Of a stretch of DNA of 64,000 bases, positions 44,901 to 56,246 are shown piece after piece. The position numbers and the translations under genes are program-made. Below the pieces are notes generated by a model. That model saw only the letters and a program-made list of their open reading frames with translations, was not told the DNA's origin and searched no databases. Source of the stretch: Rhytidiadelphus loreus (taxonomy: Eukaryota > Streptophyta > Bryopsida > Hypnales > Hylocomiaceae); contig OX344764.1 of assembly GCA_947034895.1 (NCBI GenBank), positions 372,001 to 436,000 on the forward strand, given 5' to 3'. The stretch's first letter is position 1. Each line of letters begins with the position of its first letter.

Positions 44901-47150
44901 AACATAAGTTGCTAACATGACCACGGTAGTTCAGTTCAAACAGGTCACAAGTCATCCAAATACTTCCGTAAAACAGGTGTATGGTCATAAGTCAACACTC
45001 ACTCACCCGTGCACCAACTCCAAGCACCAAATAACTTCTCGTTTGTTGCCTATGATGCAATAAAAGGTGCATTAATGCAGACATCTTGTGGCTCGGTGTC
45101 TATAAACTTCTAACGGTTCCTCTTCAACAGCAGAGTAACACCACAGATAGAAATCCAATTTCTCATCTAGAAAAAGTAAAGGACTGAATCTCCTCAAGTC
45201 TTTGGCCCCCTTTCAAGTGTATGCCCTCCATCAGTTGAAAAGAGCTCCTTCTGCATATCCAGGCCATGTCTGAAACCTTGAGTAAAAGTTGAAAAAGTAG
45301 CATATAAGTATCAATCTGCTCCCTTCAACTGAGTTCCTTCTCTTCCTCAAATTGCTAAGCCTCCAGGCAGGAAGAGAAATTCTAGTTTCGCTCAGCAATC
45401 CCAACCTCAACATCAGCAACGTCCAATGATGTACACAAGCTTCAAAACTTGACTTCAGCAGAGACACAAAGTATTATGTATGACTGGCAAAATCTTCAAG
45501 GCTGTTCAATTGCTTGTCTAATTTTAGACCTCCTTCTCGGCCTTCAGCACCAATAATTCCAAGGTCTGCCGCTTCCAAATTATTGACTAGAAGTTCAATT
45601 CAGTCCACACACAAACGTTCCAAGTACGAATCCCTCTCTTCAGATCTTCCGCTCCCCGTTAACTGTAAACTGCTTTCTGGAACTCCCTCCAAAATGGCTC
45701 AACCCTCAGGATTCTGAGGGAAAAAAACACTCACTAGTTCCCTGCATCAACCACCCTAAACGTATGGAGCCTTAATACTAAGCTCCAGTCAAACAAATAT
45801 CATATAGCGTACGGCTCCCTTTCATCTGTGTCTGCTCGATTCTCCACACTGCTCAACCCTGAACTCTCAGGCCACCAAGCACGGAGGAAGAAACAACTGC
45901 AGCAGCTTGACATCGACATGAACAACTTCAGGTGACTTCAGCCTCAGAAAACTTGACTGGAACGTAGACAGGGGAAAATTCAACTGTGAAAGTATCAATC
46001 TCTAAGATTCTCCATCCCTTACAAGAACCCTGCAACAGATACTGGCACTTGCAGACACAAAATTCTGCTTAAAATTCTACTGAAAATTGGAACCCATGAA
46101 AAGCAAGGAACCTAAACCACAACATCTCCACATGAACAACCCCAATATTTGAGCTTTCAAAAACTTGACTTCAATCTAGACGCAAAGCATCGTCTGAGAT
46201 CAACCTTTTAAAATATGCTCCTCCCGTTGCAACTGCGTCTGCTCTACCCACCGAATTGCCAACCCTAACTATGGACACTAAAACACCCTAAACAGCTTCA
46301 CATGAACAACGCCCGATATATGCAACAAGTTCCGTCATCTAACTTCACTCTAACCTCAGTCCATCATACATGAATCAATCTCTGCGAGTTCTTGAGCTAC
46401 CTTTCAGCTGTTTCTGCTCTCAGCTCCAAATTGATAAACCCTAACTACAGAAAGAATAGCTCCCTCAAAGCAGCTCCATAGGATCCATAGCCAATGCACC
46501 CTTGACTTCAATCTAGACTCAAAGTATCATGCAAAAATCGCTCTCCTCGAGTTATTCTGCCACCTTCCAATTCTGTCCGCGCTTCCCTCCGAATTGCTAA
46601 ACCCTAATCGAGTAAACCTCCAAGCAGGGAGAGAACCCACGAGCTCTCAACATATGCAAAGGGCTTCAAAATTTAACTATGCTGCAGAGAAAGGATCATC
46701 TGCAGCAGGGAGGAATAATGCTCCGAGAGTTTGGTTCACCTGGCAGTGGATACTCAACGAGCGAACAGGTAAATCTGGTGCAGCAAGAGGACATGGCGAG
46801 ACACCAAAGGCGTCAGCCTCACCAACCAACCCTAAGACCAGGTTTCTACAGTCGAGGTTGAGCAGTGCAAGTCGCACTTTGCAACGGCGTTTTAGGATTC
46901 TGATAGTCTTGTTCAGAAGCCTCGGGAAAGATAGCTGTTGTTGATGAAGGCAGATAGTTCGACTTTTAGAATCCAAGAATCCCTTGAGGCCTTGAGTGAC
47001 ACCAGAACTGGAAGTTCTAAAATCCACGGGCTAAGCAATCCTCTTCGCCCCTCGAAATGGTGTCCGGCCCGCAACAAAACCATGGACCCCTGTTTACCCG
47101 AAAACCTGACATCCTTGGATATCCTTAGACGCATCCTAAGTTAAGACTAA
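44900..47150. repeat. Degenerate tandem repeats upstream of the PPR gene
   Basis: A module of roughly 170-250 bp recurs in decayed form at about 45.2, 45.6, 45.85, 46.1, 46.3 and 46.5 kb. Recurrent parts are AACTTGACTTCAATCTAGAC, CAAAGTATCATG, TTTCAGCTGTTTCTGCTC and GAATTGCTAAACCCTAA. There is no gene in it; it could be a decayed leader-intron array or a satellite. Confidence 0.6.
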
Positions 47151-47930
47151 AACCGATCACTTCAAACCCTAGATCTAAATCGAACGAGAATTCGCGGCAA
47201 CGAGAGATTAGGGTTTGAGCGTTCTTCCGTTTGCACCACCAGTGAGCTTGTCTGTTTTCTTCGTGGTGAGAGCAGCCGCGGTCAGTTTGTTAGTTCTTCC
47301 GTTGGGATCGGAAGCCCTGCAATTCTGCCGGAGGCTCTGTCCGATGGCGTAGACGCTAAGGAGTAAGTTACAAGCAATCCAGTGGATCCTGCAATTGCTA
47401 GAGTCCGTCCTGTTCTGTTGAACAAGATATACAGTGTAAGTTATACCTCACACTGAAGTCGGTCTCTGAACTTGTTTTGAAAGGCTGCAGAACGCCATAA
47501 ATTCTCAATTCAAGTCGACAAGGTACAGTCTAATGAAAAGAATTACTCCTTGATCAGCACGAAGAAAACTAAGCAGACCACGAAGAAAACAGAACAATCT
47601 GCCATCAAATAATACGAAAACGATCCTGGCTGCTGAACATGGTATGAAATTCATCTAAAGGTTCACAAATTCTTGCAATGGAGCAGGCAGTAAACCATTC
47701 TAACTCACCCAAAAGAACGCATTCGAGGAGCTTGACGCGCGCCATCTTCTTTCACGACACTGAGAATTCCATTTCTCCAACGAATGGTGGGAGGGAAGTA
47801 TCAGCACACTACTCTCAAAACATACCTAACGTAGTCTTAGTCCACTGATTTGAATATAAATAAATAATAGGCAAATTCTTTGGGGCTTCACTCACTTGTG
47901 TGTTCTCAAATTCCTCAGATCTATCCTCCA

Positions 47931-47998
47931 TGCATGTTACAAAGTTACATTCCCATGCATGTTACAAAGATACATTCCCATGCATGTTACAAAGCTTT
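47931..47998. repeat. Three copies of a short ATGCATGTTACAAAG unit
   Basis: CCATGCATGTTACAAAG followed by TTACATT or ATACATT occurs three times head to tail with a period of 23-24 bp. Confidence 0.85.
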
Positions 47999-48004
47999 GA
48001 ACAA

Positions 48005-48650
48005 GTTGGCATCATGTACAGTAAGGTCTACTTCATTTACGAATTTTTCAGTCAGTGTTCACTAGAAAGTTCAGCAACTTTGAGAAGCTGTAGCGTACTA
48101 AAAAATGAACCGATTTTGAAACTGCAAATTGCGTTGGAATCAAAATGAAGTGTACTTCAACTTCATAACAAGTGAAAAATGAATAATTTCAAATCATATA
48201 ACAATTTGGATTCCTTTTATACACTATCTACCATTATTTTAAAGAGGTTCTTTGAAAGATAGTCAAAGCTTTTTTGCATTTGGGTGAAGAACAAGCAAGA
48301 AATCATACAAGCAATTCAAGTGGTATGAGATTAAGTATCACTAAATCAATTGTGAAGGTTCATTTCTTATATGTACTATTGAATACAAGTTGTAATTTTC
48401 ACAAATGTTGGCAGCTTACACTAGATAGTACATAGTGTATAGAAAACATCAAACTCTTTGTATGATTTTCAATTACATATGAGTGTTTGTAATGATGATA
48501 AAGTAGACTTTAGTGTAACTCCAACACAATTTGATATTTGAAATTTCGTTCATTTTTTAGTGCACACAGGCCTCCCAAAGTTCTCATAATTTCAAAAAGG
48601 TCCAAAAAATCATAAATGAAATAGACCTTACTGTACAAATAATGCAAAGT
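48005..48650. repeat. Large foldback element of about 650 bp
   Basis: Arms 48005-48150 and 48502-48650 are imperfect reverse complements. The outer ends carry GTACAGTAAGGTCTACTTCA and its complement; further inside is ACTAAAAAATGAAC and its complement. The 350-bp centre has no gene. MITE-like. Confidence 0.7.
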
Positions 48651-49246
48651 TATTTGTTGAAAGGACATTTGAGGTGCTAGGAGGGGCTGTCCCAACTTGG
48701 ATTTGGGTCAAAACAAGATAATAGGAGCCAGTTGCGCCACCACCTTCACTGCTTTACTGGGGTGCTTTGGTTTAAAGTTGGATGAGTCAAGATGTTTGTC
48801 TACGCGTCGTACGAGTTAGAGAATTTTGAATTCAAAGAGTAGAATTTGTCAGACATTGATCACAGCGGAAGCCGAGAGCGAGGCGTCTGTTTTTGTCTGC
48901 TCCAACGTGCGATTAGGGTTCCTGCTTGATCAGTCTTGCTCTCAACGCATCTAACTGGTTTGGAAATTTGTATCTGTTGTCGCTACGTTGAATTGTAGTT
49001 GCTGCGACTTCAACTCTGATTCTTGAGTTGATCTTCGAGTGTCACAAGAGTGTTGTCGAGCTCGCCCACGGTGTCATTTTTGAAGCTCTAAGTTTAGGGT
49101 AGTTTGTTTTCTTTGTATGCACCCTTATTGGTATTGGGCGCTAAAGGTTTTAGGTCGTTAGTGTGTACAATGCCAAATTCACTTTAGTGTTTTGTTGTTT
49201 TTTGCATCACATTGAATCAGTAATAGAGGGTACCGTGACAAAACCA
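48651..49246. other. Leader region of the coiled-coil/RING-like gene
   Basis: Probably holds the promoter and a 5' untranslated exon: an AG acceptor (TTGAATCAG) lies just upstream of the start codon at 49247. No other gene. Confidence 0.35.
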
Positions 49247-52200
49247 ATGAGCGTGAGGAGTGCCGAGAGAACTCGCATTGCTAGAGTTAAAGTGAAGCCA
49301 GAGCCAAGGTCCACCCAAGAATTAGCCGAAGATTTAGCCTTGTTAAAGGAACAGACGGTGAGTTTTTTTGTGAGTCTTAAGGATTTGTCAAGCACTAGCT
49401 TGAACCCTAAGTCAGTTGTTGATACTTCAATCGTTACTACTGAAGATTTAGAAGAGGTATGGGGGAAAGTTAGTACGTATAGGACAACGAACACCAAGCT
49501 CCATCCAGAAACTAGACAGGAGCTCATTACTCTATACAGTAAGATATATGAGACGGAGGACGTGACGAACAATGAGTTCATACTGTGGGTCGTGAAAGGC
49601 TTCATTTTGGAATGCAAGGGTGAGGACGTCGACTGGGCAACAACGGTTGCTTCTACGGCAAGGGAGAAGGCCGATCAGTGTCAACGAGAGTTGGATAAGA
49701 GCAGATTGCTGGAATCGGGGTTAGGATGCGGTAGGAATTTCCAAGCTAGTGGTGGAGCATCAAGTGGTAGCCCACCTATTTATTCATTTGCCAATAAAGT
49801 AGGAAAGCCTAGCACCAAGCTCGGAATTGCGAAGAGATCGGCGTCAAGCAACTGAACAAAATTCAGCTCTAGTCTTGAGCAGGAGAAGCGTCCAGTTTCT
49901 CAAGCAGATCTTCTAGCAATTCAAGATGTCTTGCAATCCGAAATTGAATTGTTAGATTCTGCAAACAAGAGGGTGTCGTTGCTTGGTGAAGCTCGCAAGA
50001 AAGAAGGAGACCGAATCATCGGGCTTCAGTACAACATGGATGATCGTAAAAGTACGGCCAAAAAATCTGAAGAGATTGTGAAGGCCATTGAATGTGCTTT
50101 GTTATCAATAGAGGCTGAAATTTCTCGTCTGATGCAAGCTGTAAGTGTTGTGCTCACACCTCAGATCAATTTGTTGGAGTTTTGAGGATTTTAGGAGCTT
50201 CTCTCTTATTTTGGGGTGTTGGTATATCTATAGTACATGTAGTTTAGGTAGCAAAGCTTCAGTGTTCTTTTTTCTTAGATGCATGAATGATTGGACATCA
50301 CAGTGTTGGGATCTTGTCGGGATTGCAAGTTTAGGTTTTAGGACTTGAATGTGTTTGAATTTTCTTAAAGTTTGGTCCAAAAAACTTTATTGTTCGAAAG
50401 TGATTCCACTGTTGTTGGTTGTGGGCCTTGATTTTTAACAGTAAGTGAGTGCATTTTGGTCAGGTTATTGCAGTCCAAGGCAACAGGGCAACATCTGCGA
50501 ACGGTGAGCCTCTCCTTTTGAAGATTAACACACTCAAAGTTGAGAGAGATCACAATGCTAGGAAGTTAGAAATTGCTAGATTTGCCTTAGAAGAAAACAA
50601 CAGAAGGGTTGTGCAAGGCGAAGAATTGTACCAAAATGATGAGATTGGGCTTTGGAAGTCTAATTCAAATTTCAAAGTTTTAGAGAGGCAAATTACCAAG
50701 ATGGCACGTCATAGAGTAGCAATTGAGGACCACATTCACTCAATGAAACAAGGTGTAGGAGTATCTCTCTACCCAAGACCTGTTCCACACGGTGACAGTG
50801 AATGGGACGATACTATCCTTGAGCTGTAGCCTTGTGCATTTTGCAACAGACGTTTATCTTTTTTTGATATCATAGTTGCTTCTTGTAGGCATCTTTATCA
50901 CCCATTCTGTATTGCTAGTCTTTGTGGCAAGCAAAATAGATGTGTGACGTGTGGTGAATTATTTCACCCAAGTTGGTGGCGGTCCTTTGGGTTCAGAAAT
51001 TTGGAAGTGGAGATCCCAGAAACAGTAGTTAAGTTGGATCCCACAAAAGTCAGAAAGGATGTGAAACTTGGCGTTGAAGATGACAACGAGGTTCAAGTAA
51101 TAAATTGTAAGTAAAAAACGCTATCTCCTTCATTCAATTCCATATTCTCTTTGGGTAGCTTGTTGATGTGGGTTTTGGGTTTATTACTTTAGAGTTTGAA
51201 ACTGCTGCTTTAGGTGGTCTAACTTGTGCTTACAGTTACTGAATTGGTACTTACAGGATTCCACAGTGGTGCACAGAATTGTACATAGCATTTTAATTAG
51301 CAAGTTCAATGCTTTTGCTTATGGTGTTCAAACCCTTGGCCGGAATTGCTCTATACTCCTTCTACTTAGGGTGTTAGGGTAACATTTTCTTTCACAAAGT
51401 AGTCCTTCTCCTTACAATGTTCACTGTTGAGTTTAGAACTGCCCTTGTGCTTAGGGTGTGGGATCCTCTTGCTTCAAGTGCTTTATGCTTTGATTGTTTA
51501 GTCCTTTTGTTTAGTTAGTATTTACGGTCCTTTTGTTTATATTTTGTGCTTAGGGTTTGAGGGTCCTTTTGGCTGTGGTGCTTTGTGCTTTGGATGTTTG
51601 GTCCTTTGCTGAATTACGGTGCTTTGTGCTTTGGATGTTGGTTCCTTTTGCTTAATTACAGTGCTTTGTGCTTTGGGTGTTGGGTCCTTTTGCTTAATTA
51701 CAATGCTTAGTACTTGGGTCCATGTCCACTTCTTGCGCTTATGGTATTTAATACTCCTTTAGTGCTCTGTGTATTCAATCCTTTTGCTTTGGGTGCTCAA
51801 CCAGATTGCTTTTGTTGGACCTGCTTATGCATAAGCAATCTTGGAAGTGCTTTGTACTTATGAATTCAGGGACTAAGGAGTGAGGATTTGGGGTGGGTGT
51901 ATTACTTGTTTGCAGGGTCTCACAAACAGAGTGACCTTGGATCATCAAGCTCAACATTTCTAAGTAACAAAGGTGAAACGGAACCTCAAGCTACAGTAAT
52001 GCCGTCAGTTGAAGAAGATATGGATAATAGTTTTACTAGGACGAATGTAAAAGAGGAAGTAAATTCGCCTATAAAAAAATCACATTTAAGCAAATCACCT
52101 ATGAAGAACTTGCCCACCCAGAAGTCGGGTGTCCAAGATTCGTTTGTCACTAGAATTTTGCGATTCACCAATTCTTCCGCAAGGTGTCAGTAGTGATGCG

Positions 52201-52800
52201 CACCTCAAGGGTACTGAGGTGTCACTTGTTATTGAATGTGCTGATAAAGAAGGTTTGAGTCTCCACCAATCACCTAGTTTTCATCGTTCATTTTCTGAAA
52301 TTCTTTGCTGAATAGGTCTGTTGCACCGCTTGTGCTGTGGTCATGATTATGACTAACTTATGATTTAAACTTTAGTAATTCTTTCAATGGGCTTGGAATT
52401 AGGGTTAAAGGACGAAGAAAATTCTGATGCTGTGGAAGGTGAAGAGAAGGAAGATCAGCCAAAAGAGAAGCCAAGCACAAACCCAAAAGGTGCATTGCGG
52501 AAGATCCAAAGATATTCTTTTAGTACAAGAAGGAAGTCGGGACCATTGGACGAAGATGCCCCTACTTCGAAGACCATCAACTTGTCTTTGGTTTGCCCGA
52601 TTGTTAATCCTAGTGGAATAGGTGTCTTGACCACTAAGGCTCCAAAAAAGAAGGGGACACATAAAACGAAGGAAGATGCAAGCTGAAAGGCTCATTCACG
52701 GAAGAATGACAACAAAAAAGCAAAATCAGAAGCTGCCGAGATTGCAACAGATAACAGTAGAGCTAGAGTCACTCGTAGTAGTGCAAAACCAGCTCAGTAG
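49247..52800 (+). pseudogene. Spliced coiled-coil protein with a RING-like zinc motif
   Basis: Exon 1 49247-50140 (MSVRSAERTRIARVKVKPE), exon 2 50464-51106 and exon 3 from 51916 join in consistent phases (0, then 1); exon 4 is about 52387-52800. Exons 1-2 are helical with heptads (DLLAIQDVLQSEIELLDSA). Exon 2 then has a RING-like Cys/His pattern, PCAFCNRRL, ASCRHLYHPFC, CVTCGELFH and WWRSFGF, which suggests zinc binding and protein contacts, possibly E3-like. Exons 3-4 are charged and Lys-rich (SPIKKSHLSKSPMKN, then KAPKKKGTHKTK). In-frame TAG 50827 separates the helical part from the zinc motif; TGA lies at 49853 and 52684, with one shift near 52160. The product is unknown and the gene may be an element accessory gene rather than a host gene. 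Confidence 0.55.
51450..51850. repeat. Imperfect 50-bp repeats in the intron of the RING-like gene
   Basis: Several copies of GTGCTTTGTGCTTTGG followed by TGTTGGGTCCTTTTGCTTAA lie between the exons. The period is about 50 bp, clearest at 51.58-51.70 kb. Confidence 0.75.
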
Positions 52801-53930
52801 GAGAGCCCAATCATTTGACCTTAACCCGGAATCAGAAGTTGAATAGACTGCCAGAAGCCTAAGTTGACGGATGTAATTTTGTCCCCTTTTTTAATTTGAA
52901 TGTGATTCATGGCTGAATATGATTTTGTGAACCATGAGGTTTGGATGTGTCTAAATATGTTTAGTCTGATTATGGTTCTGGAAGTGTCAACTGCCACTAC
53001 TGTGATTCAATCAAGGTTTCTAGTTAAGTGTATTCAATTTTAGGTATAGGTGACATTGCTTGCCGTAGTGAAAATTTGATAGAAAGTGGTAATGGACGGT
53101 TTTACCAGTTGAGACTTGCTTGTGGAGGAAGCATGAGCAATTGGGCAATTTAATTGTCATTATTACTTTGCTTCTATGGACTCTAAGTGAACACAACTGT
53201 CATTTAATTGTCATCACTTTCTCCCTTAAGACTGTTAATTGAATACAATTGTTATTTTTTATTGTCCTTATACTTTGCTTCTTTGGACTTTGAACTAGGG
53301 CAATTTTTTTTTGGCATCAACAAAGCATATGGATTTGTCATTGTTCCATGTATATTCGGGAAATGCAAACTCAACCTAATCAGAAAGACTCCCAACATTT
53401 CCTATGAACCAAAGGTCAATGCAAACTTTGAGCCATCCAAGTCATGTTTGAAATTCCTAGATGTACATGGTATAAGTAAGTTGTTCTATGATTTCTTCTT
53501 TCCAAAAATTTATTTTTTTGAAGCAAAGTCTAGTGATTTGGCTCTACCTAAGGATTTGGCTCTACCACTTTTTTGTAGAACTATTTGTAATTGCACCAAT
53601 CATTTGGTATAAGATTCTGTAATATAAAATATTATGTTCAAGGTTCACATTCCCCAAGCAAGAAAGAAATAGGTGTGCAGATGATATCTAGAATTAGCCT
53701 TAAGTAAGGATATTTACATTCATTGCATGAAAATAGGCACAAAATAAATATAGCCTTAGTGTTACTTGATTAGAATTCTAAGAAATAAGCGCAAAGAAAA
53801 TAGAACTCCAAGGTGATTCAATTTAAACCAAGAAAAAGGCCTCCTAAAATTTGGGAGGTAAGAAAATTAATACCGTAGACAGTATTCAAAAATAATAAAA
53901 ATGGAAACAATAGAAAAATGAATACCCTCT
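52801..53930. other. Intergenic AT-rich region
   Basis: A duplicated phrase, ACTTTGCTTCTNTGGACT, occurs near 53164 and 53272. The open frame at 53208-53612 has no family features. Confidence 0.4.
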
Positions 53931-54715
53931 ATGGTATTCAAATTTTTTTTGAAATGGGGATATATAAGAAACTAAATACCCTAGAGGTTCACCGATTCGA
54001 AAAAAAAAATGGGTAGAATAGGAAATTGAATACCCTCAAGAGTATTCAATTTTAAAAAAAAATGGGTAGAATGGAAATTGAATACCCTAGAGGGTATTCA
54101 ATTATTTTTTAAATGGGTAGAATAGGAAATTGAATACCCTCAAGGGTATTCAATTTTTTTTTTAAATGGGTAGAATGGAAATTGAATATCCTAGAAGGTA
54201 TTCAATTTGAAAAAAAAATGGGAAGATAGAAATTTGAATAAAAATATCCAATGTAAATAAAAAGGTGTAGAGGTGGAAGATTATTAAATTCCATGTATAA
54301 GCATTCTCCCTTGCATAAGCAATTAGAATGCGGGTTCCAGTGTTTTATTGAACTAATTTTTGTAGACTCTTGTTGGGAATTGAAAGGAAAACCTAGATTC
54401 TCATCAAATGCATCTTGTGAACCTTGTATGATTAAATTGTAAATTTCCTATTCTACCCATTTTTTTTCAAATCGGTGACCCTCTAGAGTATTCAATTTCT
54501 ATTCTACCCATTTTTTTTAAAAACTCAATATCCTCAAGGGTATTCAATTACTATTCTACCCTTTTTAAAAAAAAATTCAATTCCCTCAAGGGTATTCAAT
54601 TTCTATTCTACCCATTTTTTTTCCAAATCGGTGACCCTCTAGGGTATTCAATTTCTATTCTACCCATTTTTTTTTTCAAATTCAATCCCCCTAAGGTTAT
54701 TCAATTACAATCTAT
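53930..54715. repeat. Inverted array of palindromic GAATACCCT units
   Basis: The left arm (53930-54230) has about five 55-60 bp units reading AAATGGGTAGAATAGGAAAT then TTGAATACCCT and AGGGTATTCAA, a 24-bp palindrome. The right arm (54445-54710) has about five units in reverse complement (CTATTCTACCCATTTTTTT). The arms are separated by about 210 bp. The whole could fold into one long hairpin with branching. Confidence 0.85.
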
Positions 54716-55845
54716 CTTCTAAGTTTTTCAAAAGCAAATTTAAATTTAATGTAGGTTTGACTTCCTGTATCCCCTTATCTTTTGACCCTAATTGAATGAA
54801 GGTGAGGTTTACCCTTCTATCTCTTTGTTTCTCTTGGACCCAAATAGAATACTCCCAAGGTTCTATTTTCTATGTGCTCCTTTCTTTTCACCAAATAAAT
54901 GCACCTTGAGCTTCTTTTTTCTATGTACTTGTTATTGAAATCTTAATCAAATAACCCTAAGGTTGCATTTGATATGTGTCTATTTTTTTAGGATAAATTT
55001 CCTGCTTGGACTAAATCTATTATGTGCATGTCTACTTCTTGAACCTTGGATTGTGAACCATGAGTATGATATTTTACATTATGGGTTCTTATGTCAATGC
55101 TTGGTGTAGTGACAAATACTCATTTCTATGAAATAGGATAATTTCAATTGCCTATACACCTATATTTTATCTACGGTCTAAAATATCCCTTAAAAGTTAA
55201 CTTAGTTCTAAAAGTTTGGTGCCTTTTTACAAGGGGTTTCTTTGTCTAATTGCAAATAATACTTGTAAATTCCTCTTTTAAATGTATTATTTAACATTTC
55301 ATAAGGAGGATGGTGTTTGGTGTGGGTGGGATTCTTCATGATCTTTTTGGGTGGTTGGATATTAGAACAGGCATGTTTAAATCCTAATGAAGCACAATCT
55401 AGCTCCTCGAGTGCTCTTACCTTGGATGTTGTTTCAAAAGGGATTAAGGCCTAGGGAGTTGGTGACTTTGGATTTGGATGCTCTTTAAAGGAGATTGGGC
55501 CTGCCAAAGTGCCCGCACATTCTTAAATTACTGCAAGACCATAAATTGACAAAGTTCATCAGACGCCACGAAACTGAAACAAGCGTTTCTGAACCCGCAC
55601 CAATTAATACACTTGAAGACGGAATGGAAAAGAACATTTTCTAACTCCCCATTGTCACTAAAATTAACGTTTGCATCCTTGTAATTTACTGCAACGTCAC
55701 GCTAAACTCATGCTTGAATTTGCATTTACAATCTTGGAGTGAGAAACAATGTATATATTGAGGCCATAAGTTGTCCACAACTAAAAACAAATGCCAAATA
55801 TATATATATGAAAAGGGGTCTACAATTATCAACCTAAACAACGTA
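54716..55845. other. Intergenic region, no gene seen
   Basis: AT-rich sequence; nothing recognisable. Confidence 0.4.
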
Positions 55846-55848
55846 CTT

Positions 55849-55896
55849 TAGTGTTCAACAAACACTAATCATATTTTAGTGTTCAAAAAACACTAA
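55849..55896. repeat. Two copies of a 21-bp palindrome downstream of the transposase gene
   Basis: TTAGTGTTCAACAAACACTA and TTAGTGTTCAAAAAACACTA (each followed by A) lie 27 bp apart. They may be part of the 3' end of the transposase-bearing element. Confidence 0.8.
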
Positions 55897-56246
55897 TTGC
55901 TACATAAGTACATCAAAATCTCCGCTACTTCACTAAATGCCTATGCTGCCAAAAAATACCGTAAACCTACATCACCAAACACCCTTTCTGCCCAATTCAT
56001 CCTCCACAAGCCTTGAACCTACAACAACACCGCGCGGAATTAGTTCCAGATCATCAATGACATTCACTCAATCAAAATGGAAAACAAAACAACACTTAGT
56101 AGTAATGGACGTCTACAATTTAATAGACCTCTTCCCTTACCTGAGAAAAATTCACACATTGCTAAAAAATTTGAGCTGCCAAATCCTGCAGGAAAGAACT
56201 TCTACCTTAAACGCCACCCTAAACCACCAAACACGCACAAAATATC

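Noticed and set aside
53208..53612. 134-codon open frame with hydrophobic start
   Set aside because: AT-rich, no family features, uneven composition and no splice or element context.
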